Notes: generated from the letters alone by a model not told the origin. DNA of 64,000 nucleotides from Monosporascus cannonballus (GCA_004154925.1 QJNS01000313.1:1-64000); one strand, 5' to 3'; shown: positions 11,030 through 22,631, counted from the first letter of the stretch. Program-made: numbers and translations.

Positions 11030-12058
11030 ATGGGTGACGCGGCTGGCACCGGGCAACAAGACCCGACTCTCCGCAGTCATCTTCGAGCAATCATCGCCTC
11101 GAAGAAACACAGAGAGCTGTGCAACTCGGTGATACCAACGCTGACCGAGGGTATCTCAGAAATCGCTAAGGCGCTGAGGGGTTCTCAGAAAGTCTCGCTG
11201 GCGGGCAGCGCGAACGCCTTCGGGGACGACCAGCTGAACGTCGACGTCCTCGCCGAGGACATCATCAGGGACGCGATAGCGAAGTGCCCATCGGTCGCCA
11301 CGGCGAGCAGCGAGGAGGACCCCGTGGAGCGCCCGGGTCGGAGGGGGGAGAGCAGCATCAGCAGCAGCCGAGACGATGCGGAAGAACAGTACACGGTTGC
11401 CTTTGACCCACTCGACGGCAGCTCCATCATAACGCCGAACTGGGCCGTGGGCGCCATCATCGGCATCTGGGAGGGGGGCACGGCGCTGCGGCAGCCGCCC
11501 GCCGAGAAGCAGGTCGCGGCGATCCTCGGCGTCTTCGGGCCGCGCGCCGTGGCCGTCGTGGCGGTGCGCGTACCCGGCTCCGAGGGAGTGTGTTTCGAGG
11601 TCGGACTCGGCGAGGATGGAAAGAACCGGGGCGCCGAGGTCCTGCGTCCCTCGATACGGTTCGCCGAGCCGCCCTTCGGGACCCGATATTTCGCGCCCGC
11701 TAATCTCCGCGCGGCGGCCGAGGATGAGAAGTATATGGCATTGGTGACGCACTTCATACAGAACAAGTATACCTTGCGCTACAGCGGTGGGCTGGTCCCC
11801 GATGTCGTCCATGCCCTCGTCAAGGGACATGGCGTGTATATTTCTCCGGTGACGGATAAGAGCAACGCGAAGCTGAGGCGGCTGTTTGAGCTGTTTCCGC
11901 TGGCCCTTATTGTGGAATGCGCGGGTGGTCTGGCGATCGATCCGGTGGATGGCAGCAATATACTGGGCCGACAGCTTGAAGACATTAATGAAAGGGCGGG
12001 GCTGGTATGTGGAACCAAGGAAGATGTAAATCACGTCAAAGAGGTATTGTGTTTATAG
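11030..12058 (+). CDS. Class I fructose-1,6-/sedoheptulose-1,7-bisphosphatase family protein
   Basis: A single exon encodes 342 residues with the full set of FBPase-family marks. These are a metal-site acidic patch (ASSEEDP, about 93-99), the catalytic FDPLDGSS (about 125-132), the NWAVGAIIGIW segment just after it, the substrate-loop RYSGGLVPDV (about 250-260) and KLRRLFELFPLALIVECAGG near 283-303. The SGGLVPDV loop and the overall pattern resemble sedoheptulose bisphosphatases more than gluconeogenic yeast FBP1. The enzyme would dephosphorylate FBP and/or SBP, but the choice of substrate is inferred. There is no obvious targeting peptide, so it is probably cytosolic. All key metal residues are present and the frame is intact. 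High GC3 gives a long but meaningless antisense ORF. Confidence 0.85.
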   Translation: MGDAAGTGQQDPTLRSHLRAIIASKKHRELCNSVIPTLTEGISEIAKALRGSQKVSLAGSANAFGDDQLNVDVLAEDIIRDAIAKCPSVATASSEEDPVERPGRRGESSISSSRDDAEEQYTVAFDPLDGSSIITPNWAVGAIIGIWEGGTALRQPPAEKQVAAILGVFGPRAVAVVAVRVPGSEGVCFEVGLGEDGKNRGAEVLRPSIRFAEPPFGTRYFAPANLRAAAEDEKYMALVTHFIQNKYTLRYSGGLVPDVVHALVKGHGVYISPVTDKSNAKLRRLFELFPLALIVECAGGLAIDPVDGSNILGRQLEDINERAGLVCGTKEDVNHVKEVLCL

Positions 12059-12201
12059 ACGAATGTTTGGGCGTGGCACCCTGAACTGCTTGTATTCCGG
12101 GCTCACCGCAACGCGCTGACTAGGTCTGTTTGGTTTCTATGTCTGCCTCGGAGTCTTTGGCTTGCATGTCTGCCTCAGTGTCTTCAGCTTCCATAGCCAC
12201 C

Positions 12202-12423
12202 TCAGTCCCCGGCACCCATGTCTAGCTCGATTTCGCTGTCAGGCACTTCAGAGTAACTCGCGAAAGTGCCGTCGGGTTTCCACTTGGTAACCGTCCAGAT
12301 CTTTGTGCCGTTGATGGTCTTCAGAGACGCAGTGGTCTTCTGCTTCGCCTGGTTTGGTGGCGTCCACACCACTCTCGACCATTTCCCCGTAATAGACCCT
12401 TTTTGGGCCTGCATGAGGGTCAA
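12202..12423 (-). CDS. Small hypothetical protein, possibly a 3' exon
   Basis: The 73-codon ORF has a protein-like composition, with the pattern KWSRVVWTPPNQ followed by KTINGTKIWTVTKWKPDGTF. I do not recognise the family. Upstream on the minus strand an acceptor-like ctcatgcag precedes GCCCAAAAAGG, so this may be the last exon of a gene whose first exon I could not place. The acidic C-terminus ends in ELDMGAGD. It could also be a relic. Confidence 0.35.
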   Translation of the reverse strand: MTLMQAQKGSITGKWSRVVWTPPNQAKQKTTASLKTINGTKIWTVTKWKPDGTFASYSEVPDSEIELDMGAGD

Positions 12424-12851
12424 CTAAGGCACTTACATATGAAGAGACACATGCCTACATTACGGGGCAGAGGGTGTGGGCTAAGTACCACGCTGCATTG
12501 CGCGCGAGTGTTCCTGTCTGGAAGGGGTTCTTCCTAGACGGAAAACTCTGTTAATAAACCCATGTAAATGAGCCAGAGTAAATCATTACCTTAGACATTC
12601 GAACACTCGTGGTAATCAGATGGGGATGGCCCATTTCCGAACTGAGTTGATGTCAGTTGCGATCGAGGAATATTTTGTGTAGTTTATTCCTTGATCTCGG
12701 CATGATCAAAGTTGGGAAGCTCCCAGCAGGATGTGACCAGGTATTTATGCTTTTTTCAGCGTGGCAACTACGGAGTCATAGTGACTCTGTTCGACTCATG
12801 ATCGCCTCTGATTCTGAGGGCTCGAAGCCCGTGAATCACTAGTTACACAGT

Positions 12852-12969
12852 TTTCATCCCAAGTCTCGTCGGCTGACCGGCCTTTTGACTAATATGAGCG
12901 ACTTGACGAGGCCGGATTTCGGCGAGTTCGCTTAGCGGCCTTTGGGCAAACTTCGCACATGGGATGAAA
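12852..12969. repeat. 118-bp segment with perfect 10-bp terminal inverted repeats
   Basis: TTTCATCCCA at 12852-12861 is matched by TGGGATGAAA at 12960-12969. The interior holds further CGAG/CTCG-type partial symmetries. It could be a MITE-like relic. No clear target-site duplication flanks it, so the identification is weak. Confidence 0.4.
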
Positions 12970-12994
12970 GAAGAGTATACTTAACCCTTCGCCC

Positions 12995-13057
12995 CCCTGA
13001 CCAAGCCCCTATTTCGAGTTCGGGGAATAGGGGCATAGAGTTCAGTTTCGGTCAGGG
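12995..13057. repeat. Nested inverted repeat / strong hairpin
   Basis: The outer arms are CCCTGACC (12995-13002) and GGTCAGGG (13050-13057). The inner arms are GCCCCTATT (13005-13013) and AATAGGGGC (13026-13034). The two stems could stack into one long hairpin in RNA or a cruciform in DNA. No known RNA family is recognised. Confidence 0.55.
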
Positions 13058-13784
13058 CACTTTTGAACTCACAGAGGTATAACACTTCCACTATATGTTC
13101 AAACATGAATGCACTACATTGGGAGTGTCCGGCACTCGAAGAGCGAATATGGAGGTTTTAGAGGTTCTGGCGCTGGATGGTGCATGGCGGTCCAGATTCG
13201 GACGGCTCTCTAGGAACTGTCCGGCCCGAGTACGTGATTCTACGTAGAATTTTGATAGCAAGATTGCATTGCGACTATATCCTATGCCAATGGGAATCTT
13301 TTGCAGGTTTCTTTAGGTCACTTCTCCGCCCACTTGGGATGCGCGGAGGCTTATTACGGAGGGTGAAGATGGTTGGAATCCCAAAGGTGGGTGGCCTTAT
13401 CAATTTCAACCTAACGCAGAAGATATAACCTAATGCCATCAGAGACACCACTTGATTGTCATCTCCGTGTTCCAAAGGGTTCATAGGTTCTTTCGGATAA
13501 GGGGTTGCGAGGCTGTCAGATGACAAGCCTGGTATCCACTTTTATCACAAAAAGGGGTAAATTGTTTCACCAAAAACTTATGCATATTTGAGCCCCAGTT
13601 CGCTTTAGCCTCGGCTTCTTATGTTGACACAATAAAAGTTACGATGAATTGAATTATCGCTCATGGCAAGTATTTTATGCAAATTATCCTATTTATAAAA
13701 TGCGACGGATATCCTAGAGATTCATGGCGTCATTAATCACCCGGCTCAGTATCCCCATCCTTCGGAAAATCTGATCTCCCCATT

Positions 13785-15050
13785 TCACTTTTCCTTCTGG
13801 ACTATTTGGCTCATGAAGACGATGAGAACGCCTATGTAACTACGGAAACTTCAGTTAAGGGCAACGTCCGGTCATGGCTCGGATACTCACGCTACCGATG
13901 CAGCAAAGAGCTCATGTCTCCTCGGCCTCGTCAGGAACTTGAGGCAGGTAGCAAAGAGGCAAGTAAAAGCGAGCTGCGTAAACATTATGCCGGTGAGAGT
14001 CTGCTCGGTCAGCTCGTGGGTGCTCAGCTCGAAGAGCGGGTATATCGGTCCGATCAGGAGTGCCATGAGCGGGATGCCAAGGACCAGGCCTTTAACCATG
14101 AGGAGCGTCCGGCGAGGATAAATTAACATATTCGCGTTCCCTTCTGCCTGTGTCTGCGAGAGCGTCGTCAGCCACTTCCTTTAGTTTACGGCCTAAGCGT
14201 ACCTTGTCGGCGAAAAGCCACTACGACGCGATTAACAAAAGTGTCAAGCTGAGTGGAGTTATGCTACTTGCCTGGATCACCTTATTAGGGTTGTGCAGCA
14301 AGTACCTCATCAGGAGCTGATCCACTTGGGATGTGTCGCCTCTAGGCTTCAGCGCAACCAAGTCTTCTCTGTGAACGTAGTATTCTTCATTTGCGTCAAG
14401 GGGCGCGTGGTTGCGAAAGAAGTTCTGTAGGCTGTTGTAGTCGGTATTCGAAGGGCCCACTCTCAAAGCCAACGAGGACGCAAAAGATAGGATCGAAACT
14501 TCCTCGTAGTCAGCCGCAAAAGGGGGACATGTTCCAAGGGGAAACGAGAAACTCACGGTACTTCTCATATCGATCTTCTATCCTTCGCATGAGCTCCTTG
14601 CGCTGCCCCGAGTCGCGATCGTCGATTTCTCTTGATTGCAAGTTGACGAGCGTAACATGACTGTCGCGCTCCAGAGCGTCTAATTCTTCCTCGTATTCTC
14701 GAAGCTGGTCCTGAATTTCGAGGAGAAGCCTTGCTTGTAAGTATTTGAACTCGCGAAAGATGAGATAGTTCTCGTTTGTCGCAATCAACGCTCCAAGTTT
14801 TGGATATCCGTTTGGTGCATCGTTAACTGTTCACCTCGAGTCAGTCAGCTACTTCATTGGGCTCTGTTTCTTACTCACTAGTTCTTCTGATTTCCGTTTG
14901 TGGAGAAGCCTGTTCCGGCTGCCCTTCAGGTTTGAAGAGGTGGCGTATCTTTAGGAACATGCTGCCCTTACCGCCAGGGTACGATGACGAGGTGCCGTTT
15001 CGGTCCGTGTGGCCATTGAGGCTTAGGGCCCTTGTATTCTCTATAATCAT
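13785..15050 (-). CDS. DUF6594-family fungal membrane protein, six exons
   Basis: Six exons give a 334-residue protein: 15050-14879, 14826-14557, 14498-14272, 14220-14203, 14153-13891 and 13839-13785. Phases agree at every junction. The protein begins with a hydrophilic leader, then NGYPKLGALIATNENYLIF and a long charged coiled coil (QDQLREYEEELDALERD...RRIEDRYEKY). This is the usual DUF6594 front half. Next comes VIQWLFADK, then TLLMVKGLVLGIPLMALLIG and further hydrophobic segments (LAFTCLFATCLKFL; AYIGVLIVFM), with the family-like RRHELFAASVAYIGV between them, so about three C-terminal membrane spans. Intron 3 (14221-14271) has a GC donor (CAG|gcaagt). Exon 4 is only 18 nt (WLFADK). Family function is unknown. 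The start could lie 14 codons further upstream. Confidence 0.75.
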
Positions 15051-15558
15051 AAGATGGAAGCCAAACTGCGGCTTAGGTAAGCAACTGACCATGGCCTAGT
15101 GATGCAGATGTCGGCTCTCCGTTCTTGGAGTCGGCGGTATGTCTTTGCGCTTCGAGGTCAGGTTCCATTTTCACTGGCAAAGTTCGAGACCTACTGCGAT
15201 AGATAGTTTCGTGTAGGCTGCGAGGAACTAGAGTCCGGGGACCGATCTTAAACGGTTCAGGATGCCGGGCGGAGTCAAGTTTGCTTCGAGGCTTGCTCGA
15301 ATTAGCCCTAACGTAGTGTAATGTACCTCGAGTAGGTGTTCTAAGCTAGTGGTTCCCCGTATGTGAGATCCCGTTTCTGTGACACGTGCTAGGACATAGC
15401 CTCATGCACCGCCAAGAAAGATGTGCAACATTACGCCTTGTCGCCAAAGTGTCATTGCTGCTCCTTATCGCAAATCCCATACCTGTGTAGAGCGGACAGC
15501 CGCTTCGCTAGTGGCTGTGGCTGGGGTTCCCTTTAGATTGCAAGCTACTGTAGTTATC
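15051..15558. other. Intergenic region to the first RIP block
   Basis: This GC-normal DNA is upstream of the DUF6594 gene and ends abruptly at 15559, where the AT-rich retroelement block begins. No gene was recognised. Confidence 0.5.
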
Positions 15559-15929
15559 TGTGACGGCTAGGGGGTTTAACCAACTATTAAACCTTAGTCG
15601 TACGGGTTTATGTTAGCAGGAGTATCGTAAAAAACTGAGCAATAAATATAATAACGTATTACGTTTCGTAATTCTAAAGGTGCCTTGATAATAATATTAT
15701 ATTATAAACTAAAGCTATTTAAATTATGGAAATAGTAAACGTATATATTTTTCCTAAATTAATTAAATCTTTATTAAATCTTAATATTACTACAAATCTA
15801 ATGCTATTAAATTCAGTTAGTTCTGTATAAATCTATTTAGATCTTGTTGCTAAGAAAAATTTAAATTACGTAACTTTCCTATGTGGGTCCGACCGTTTTC
15901 GAGACCGATCTTGGGTTGGGTCGTAATAC
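15559..15929 (-). mobile_element. Gypsy LTR in reverse orientation (left edge of RIP block 1)
   Basis: The segment starts TGTGACGGCTAGG and contains the family block TTTAACCAACTATTAAACC followed by CGTACGGGTTTATGTT. The same block recurs at 23.05, 26.89, 27.04 and 37.08 kb. In reverse complement it recurs at 21.2, 29.4, 37.4, 42.25 and 48.63 kb. The right end, near TCGTAATACG, is set by alignment with the LTR that ends at 27550. The flanking bases ttatc may be one half of a target duplication. Confidence 0.7.
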
Positions 15930-17330
15930 GATTTTTTCTTTTCTAAAATCTTTATCTTCAAAGATTTTCTTTCTCGATAAGTTACTATCCTTTATTATAG
16001 TAAGTCATGTTATTAATCGCAAACCTCGTAATTATCCGAATTAAAAAAAACCTAGATTTTCTGGTTATATATATTATTAAATTTGAATTTAAAATTATGC
16101 CGTATACGCCTTATTTCGCAAATGGTATCAAATATTAAATAATTAAAAAAAATTCCTCGTTATAACGAATATATTAAGAATTGTTATCGTTGCGATAATT
16201 CCGGCGTCCCAATTGATTTTTTATGTCGTATCGGAAAAAAAAATCGTTTAAATCGCAAAAAAGCCGTTATTAAAAAAATCGCTTTTACGTCTTTAGCAAA
16301 AAATAAAAAAAGATTTAATACGTAAATAGCATGATATTAACGAGACCATTACTTGCCTTTTTCGTTTTCGTAGCCAAAAGAAATTTCTTTACGTTAAGGG
16401 AGTTAAAATTGTTAATTGCGGACTTTAGTCGATAGATAAATTAAACGAACAAAAGCGCGCGAAAGCCAAGGCTCCTTTTCCTATCTCCTCCATTAACATA
16501 TTTAATTAGTTTATTTCTAAGGACTTTAACTAAGGAATTTTCCTTGGTAACTCTATTGCTGGTGAAAATTCTTTAATAGGCGTTGAGCGCTAATAAGGTT
16601 CTTAGCGAGTTTCCAGGTATTTTTGGAGTCCGGGTGCTTTTTCCATTTAATCAGATACTAGGTAAATCTGTTTTGTTTTCGTATGTCGAAGATTTTCTCC
16701 ACTTTATATACTTATTCGTTTTTTATTTCTATATCGTTTTATGTCGTATATACCTTAATTATATTTGTTGTTAATTTAAATAAAAAACGGAAAAAATTAG
16801 ATAGAATTTAACTTTTAATAAAAAGTTTAATTAATAATTATTTTTTGAAATTTTTTTAGCGATTTTATATAAATCGATATATTTGAAATTAAGTTTTTTA
16901 TTAGGTCGTTTTATTTAAATATGTTTTATAATAAAGAAAATTATATTTCCTTTTTCGAAAATTAATTTTTTATTTTTTTCTAATTATAATACGTATTTAT
17001 TTAATTACATACGAATTCCAGTTCTGTTTTTATGTTTTGGTATAGTTATCTTAATTAATTTAACGTAAGGATTATTTTGATATTAATTAAATTTGTATTA
17101 CGTATTTTTTTTATAAACTTTTAAAATAAAACTAAAATTTACGTTTATAAATATTATGTTAATGTTTTTTATCGTAATTAATATTATAAAGTAATTATAA
17201 AATTAGTAATTTTTTAATTTAATTATTTGGTTCGTAATTAATATAATATCGTAAGGAAGTTTTTAAGGTTTGGTTCGTTCGTTTTATTTACTTATTTATT
17301 TAAGAATTTAAATTTTTAATATTATATACC
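15930..17330 (-). mobile_element. Truncated, RIP-mutated Ty3/gypsy 3' region
   Basis: Minus-strand reading near 16.72-16.58 kb gives a decayed chromodomain of the chromointegrase type (K-W-K-x-H-P-D-S-x-N-T-W). Decayed integrase lies to its right. Between the chromodomain and the LTR, plus-strand sequence (16.0-16.5 kb) carries a stop-rich ORF relic antisense to pol. Extreme AT content and many TAA/TAG codons are consistent with RIP. The junction with the copia element near 17.3 kb is approximate. Confidence 0.65.
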
Positions 17331-20274
17331 CAGATTTAAAACGGGGGTATAAAACGTTTAAGGAATATAATTAAAAAAAACAATTACGATATAAAATGGC
17401 ATTAAATTACTTTTATTTTTAATCGTATATATTTTTAAAGCGGTAATATACCTATATAACTATAGCTTTAAATACGTATTTTTTAATAAAGCTTATATAA
17501 GATTTATTATATTTACCTAGCATACAAAAATAGCGTTATAATGCTTAATCGAAAACTTTAATAAACTTATTTACGAATATACAGTTATACGGCTTATATT
17601 ATAATAATTACCGTTATAAAAAAAACTAAAAACTTTTAAAATTAAATTTTAAAACATAAAGTTATTATTTTATTAATTACTAAATTACGAATATTTACGA
17701 AATTTGAAACTTATTAATTAATAAAGTTACTATTATTCCAAATATATAATTTAACAAAAAAGCCATTTTTTAAATAATATTAAAAAATTATAAAAATTAT
17801 TTTAATAAATAAAAATACTTAATTAAAATGTTAATTATTGAATTTATATATAAAAAAAATAAAAGCCTAAATAAGGTAATTTAGTTATTGATTAAGTAAA
17901 AGGAATAATTCTAAAAAAATATTAGCGTAAAATACATATAAAATAAAGAAAAATAAGTTTGTTCGTAAAGGATTAATTATCCCTATACGACCGTTATATT
18001 CGAACTATTTCCGTTTTTTATATTATTACCGCCATTAATATTTGCTTTAATAATTGTTACGATTATTACGCCGACGAAAAAAATAAAAGTAGTCTTAGGT
18101 TTTCTTTATATTATTTAATTTAAAGTAATCGTAAAAAACGAAAGCATCCTACGAGTTATAAACGTAAGCTTCCCGTATATTCCGTATTAAAAAGGTATTA
18201 TCCCAAACGAATATAAAGTATAAGAAATCGTATTTAATACAAAACGTTTAACTTTTTCTGAAAATACGTATAATAACCGGCCGGTAAATTACGGAAATTT
18301 AAAAAAAAATTAATTATCCGAAATACGTATTATCCTAATCGGAAAAGTAATAATATTTTAATATATAAAAAAGTATTTAAGTTATAAGACCGGATATATA
18401 AATATAATTTATTGCCACCGCCGCAAGGCTATAAAAAACTAAATATATATCCGTTAAAAGAGATATTTTATAAAACCGAAAAAACTTACTTATAAAGCTA
18501 TAAGAAAATACGATTTAGAAAAACCGTTAATTAATTGTTTATTAAAAGAAAATAAGTTTTAAAATATATATAAGTATATGTTTATAAATTTAATAAATAT
18601 AATTAATTCCAAAAATATAAAGCCCGTTTTATTATACGAAATAATTAATAATTTAAAACCGGTTATAACAATATATATGTAATTATTTTTATTAACAAAT
18701 TATTTTCAATATTAATTGTTATTGCAGTTAAATTTAATTTAAAGCTTAAATAATATAACGTTATAAACGTTTTAATAAATGCTAATTTATTTTACGAAAT
18801 ATATATAAAAATATCTCTAGGATATTCGTAACGTAATAAGATTTTTCTAATTAGGAAAATACTATATAAATTAAAGAAATTATTTTTATTATAGAAAAAG
18901 GATTTTATTAGGATATTTAAAAAATTGAAATTTAGCCCCGTTCCTTACGAACCTTATTATTTTATTCGTTAGGGGGTATTTATTTTTTTTGTAGACAATA
19001 TTATTATAGTATATCGCGAAAAAATTAAAATTTCGTTAATCAGTTAATTTAACAAATATAAGAACGATATATCTTAATAAAAGGTAAGAATTTATAATAT
19101 TTTTTCGGCATTAAAATAATTAAAAATAAATTTAATAAGAAAATCTGGTTATCTTAATCCTATTTTATAAATAAATTAGTTAACTTAATATTTAAAAAAA
19201 GTTTAAATAATTTTTTAAAAATACTTATAATTGGTATTAAATTATTGCCGAATTTTAATTTGACCTATTTAGGCTTTATTAACAAATTTCAGAAAAAAAT
19301 CGGTTTTATTTTTTTATAATAGTTAATACATAATTCGATATATATTTTGCGGTAGTCCGATTTGTCGGATTAAATTTAAACCTTAACGACATATATTATA
19401 AAGTTACCGACCGAATTATATTATGTTTAGTTAAAATTAAAGTTTCAACATTATAATTTAAGGGTAAAAATTTATTAAATACTTAAAATAATATTTTTTT
19501 TATAAATAATATAATTAATCGAAAAGTTTTTTAATCTTACGTTATAAAGTTATTCGGAAAAATAATAAAATAACAGGTAAATAAGTAAAATATAATAATT
19601 ACTTTTATAATAAAAATAAAATTAGCATTTATTACGTAAATTATAAAGGAAATCTTATTTAAGTTTTAATTAATTAAAAAATTAAAAATTATTTTAGATA
19701 TAAAATTATTATATATATATAATATAATAATTAATAAATTATATAATTTATTAATACCGATATTTTTTATTAATAACGAAATTACAGTATATAAATATAT
19801 ATAATTATTAGTTACGATAAACCGCAAAAAAAATATAATTAAAATAAATTTTATGCTTACAAATAATATATTAATTAATAGTTTAATAAAAACCTTATTA
19901 CGCGAACTTTTTAAATATTTCAAAAAGTAATTAAGATTAATAGATATTACGGAAGCTTTCGATTAATAAAAAGATATCTTACAAAGAATTTCAAAAAAGA
20001 AATTAATTAATTAGGAAAATTTAATTGCCGGAGAAAAAGTAAAATAAATAGTTATGGCTTTAGGAGGTATAACAGTTAATACCGTAAATGCTTTAAGGTA
20101 TTAAGGGGGTATATTAATTAATAGGGAGTGCTTCAGCACCCTATATACGGAAGATTCCCTTTGATCGGAACATATATGTTCTGGGACTAGATTACCTTAA
20201 AGTGCAGTGCGCGTTCTAGAGCATTTTCAACTAGTAATCAATACACATACAACTGATATCCCTTATATTTAACA
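17331..20274 (+). mobile_element. RIP-mutated Ty1/copia element, integrase end to 3' LTR
   Basis: The plus strand encodes, with many stops, a copia pol. A decayed integrase C-terminus lies near 17.4-17.6 kb (Y-L-Y-N motif). RT follows, with a degenerate FVDNIIIVYRE near 18.99 kb in place of the catalytic YVDD, then FFGIKIIKNK near 19.1 kb and a decayed R-P-D-I-A region. RNase H lies near 19.5-19.95 kb. A purine tract (taaggggg) at 20.10 kb precedes the LTR. The 5' LTR, gag and protease are missing. Confidence 0.7.
20110..20274 (+). repeat. Copia 3' LTR, copy 1
   Basis: It begins TATATTAATTAATAGG right after the polypurine tract and ends ATATTTAACA. It aligns along its length with the LTR at 22469-22631, differing mainly by C/T and G/A changes. 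It contains the conserved palindrome GGAACATATATGTTC. Confidence 0.75.
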
Positions 20275-21256
20275 CCTAACGCCTATTAAAGAACTTTTAC
20301 CGGTAACGACGGAACCACCCGAAATAATGCGCCCCAGTCTACGTTATCTAAAGAACCTACGGCGCTCTAATTAATAACATCCATACTTCCAACAACCTGA
20401 ACGGTTACCACAAATTTTATCTCTTATGATATAAGCTCCGAAAATTCGTCCAGCAACTAAAAAATACGATTTACAAATTTCGTACCTTATAACTAATAAT
20501 GTTAACGTTAACGACGTATTCGAAAAAAACGCGTTAAGATTTCCGATAAAGATTTTTCGGCCGCTAGTTCTTTTTTTTTTTAACCGTTTTAATTTCGCAA
20601 TATAACGATTAATCATAAAAATAAGGATTCCCGTTCCGTTATATGAACGACCTTGACGGATATATTCCTTATAACGAAAAACCCCGTCCATTATTTAAAT
20701 ATTTAATTGCCGGACGGAATAGAAAAAACAAAGTATTGCGCTAAAACTTTCGAGTTCAATTAAATTAGCCAGAGTAAGTTATTATTTAGATTTGCGAAAA
20801 CGACGTTTAGATATACCGGAAAACATATTAAATAGATGCAAAAAGGCTTACCAAAAAAAAAGAAAATTTTGAGGGCAAAATTTGTAAAAAAAAAAAGAGA
20901 TCATATTATAGCCTAACGAGCCACGGTCTCTAAAAACGGTTTGCTATAACCTAACCATAAATACGCGGTAGGGCAGGTTACGTAATAGATTACTAATTCA
21001 TTAATGGTAAGCCAGTAAGCCGGATCACTAAACCACTAATAATAATCCAGCTAATAGGAATAAGATATATACGCTTATTATTTCTATAATTTAGATAACT
21101 TCAGTTTGTAATAATAATTCGTTACCTAAAACACCCTTAGTATTACGAGACGTAATACGATTACTATATCTATTGTTCAGATTCCTACGATACTCCTATC
21201 AACATAAACCCGTACGACTAAGATTTAATAATTGGTTAAACCCCAAGCTCGTCACA
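20275..21256 (+). mobile_element. Gypsy 3' fragment with antisense ORF relic and 3' LTR
   Basis: Immediately after the copia LTR the sequence picks up the tail of a gypsy chromodomain (gcctattaaagaacttttacc), as also found at 47.62 kb. An ORF antisense to pol follows at 20371-20691 on the minus strand (106 codons, basic). The LTR is at 20904-21256, ending GCTCGTCACA. This LTR (TATTATAGCCTAACGAGCC) is a subfamily different from the 41.9 kb element and matches the reverse LTR that ends at 27550. Confidence 0.65.
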
Positions 21257-22631
21257 TTTTATTAAAACGCTTAAAAAGTTGAGATCTAATCTTATTCCTT
21301 ACAAACCTTATTATTTTATTTATTAAGAAGTACTTATTTTTTTCTTTATAGACGATATTATTATAGCATATCGCGAAAAAAATTAAAATTTCGTTAATTA
21401 ATTAATCCAATAATTATAAAAACGGTATATCTTAATAGGGGGTAAAGATCTATAATGTTTTTTCGGTATCGAAATAATTAAAAATAAACCTAACAGGAAA
21501 ATTTAGTTATTTTAATCCAACTTTATAAATAAACTGGTTAATATAATATCTAAAAAAAAATCTAAATAACTTTTCAAAAATACCCATAATTGGTATTAAG
21601 CTATTACCGAATCCTGATTTGGCCCATTTAAGCTTTGTTAACAGATATCAGAAAAAAATCGATTTTATCTTTTTCGTAATAATTAATACGTAATCCGAAA
21701 TATTTTTTGCAGTATTCCGACTTGCCTGATTTAACTTGAACTTTAACGACGTACATTATAAAGCTGCCGACCGAATAATATTATATCTGATCGAAATTAA
21801 AACGTTAACGTTATAGTTTAAGGTTAAGGATTTATTAAATATTTAAAACGACGCTTTTTTATGGATAATACGATCGATAGAAACAGTTTTTAATCTTACG
21901 TTATAAAGTTATTTAAAAAAATAATAAGATAACGGGCGAATAAATAAAATATAATAATTACTTTTATAATAAAAACGGAATTATTATTCCTTATACAAGT
22001 TATAAAAAAAACTTTATTTAATTTTCGATTAATTAAAAAACTAAAAATTACCCTGGATATAAAACTGTTAAATATATAATATAATAATTAACAAATTATA
22101 CGGCTTATTAATACCGATATTACTCTATTAATAACGAAGCTATAGTATATAAATATATATAATTATTAATTACAATAAGCTGTAAAAAAGAATTTAATCA
22201 AAATAGATTATATACTTACGGGCAATATATTAATTAACGGTTTAACGAAAGCCTTATTACGTACACCTTTTAAGTACTTTAAAAAATAACTAAGATTAAT
22301 AGATATTACGAAAATTTTCGATTAATAAAGAAACGTTTTACGAAAAAGTTTATAGGAAAAATTAGCTAATTAAAAAAATTTAATCGCCGAAGAAAAGGTA
22401 AAATGGATAATTATAGCTTTAAAAGTTATAACAGTTAATGCCGTAAATGCTTTAAGATATTAAGGGGGTGTATTAACTAGCAGAGAGTGCTTTAGTACCC
22501 CATATACGGAAAATTCCCTCTGATCGGAACATATATGTTCCGGGACTAGATCACCTTAGTGCAGTGCGCGTTCTAGAGCACCTGCAACTAGTGATCAATA
22601 CAGACATAACTGATGTCCCTTATATCTGACA
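21257..22631 (+). mobile_element. Truncated, RIP-mutated copia RT-RNase H fragment with 3' LTR
   Basis: It begins inside RT and keeps IDDIIIAYREK near 21.35 kb, an almost intact copia catalytic site. FFGIEIIKNKPNRKI follows near 21.46 kb, then RNase H to about 22.3 kb (LTGNILINGLTKALLR near 22.21-22.26 kb). A polypurine tract (taaggggg) lies at 22461-22468. It is the second copy of the element at 17.33-20.27 kb and slightly less mutated. Confidence 0.7.
22469..22631 (+). repeat. Copia 3' LTR, copy 2
   Basis: It starts TGTATTAACTAGCAGAG after the polypurine tract and ends ATATCTGACA, so it has TG...CA ends. It is 163 bp long. The next five bases are tatca; the matching 5' flank is absent because the element is 5' truncated. 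Confidence 0.75.

Larger units (their letters stand above)
12424..13784. other. Intergenic region with inverted repeats
   Basis: No convincing gene was found. The stretch carries two inverted-repeat structures listed separately (12852-12969 and 12995-13057). The ORF at 13177-13428 lacks protein-like features. Confidence 0.5.

Noticed and set aside
11156..12034. 292-codon ORF on the minus strand
   Set aside because: It is antisense to the FBPase/SBPase-family gene, which has all catalytic motifs. The antisense frame has none.
16583..16774. Open frame on the plus strand in the RIP block
   Set aside because: It is the complement of a decayed gypsy chromodomain. The hydrophobic look comes from AT-rich codons.
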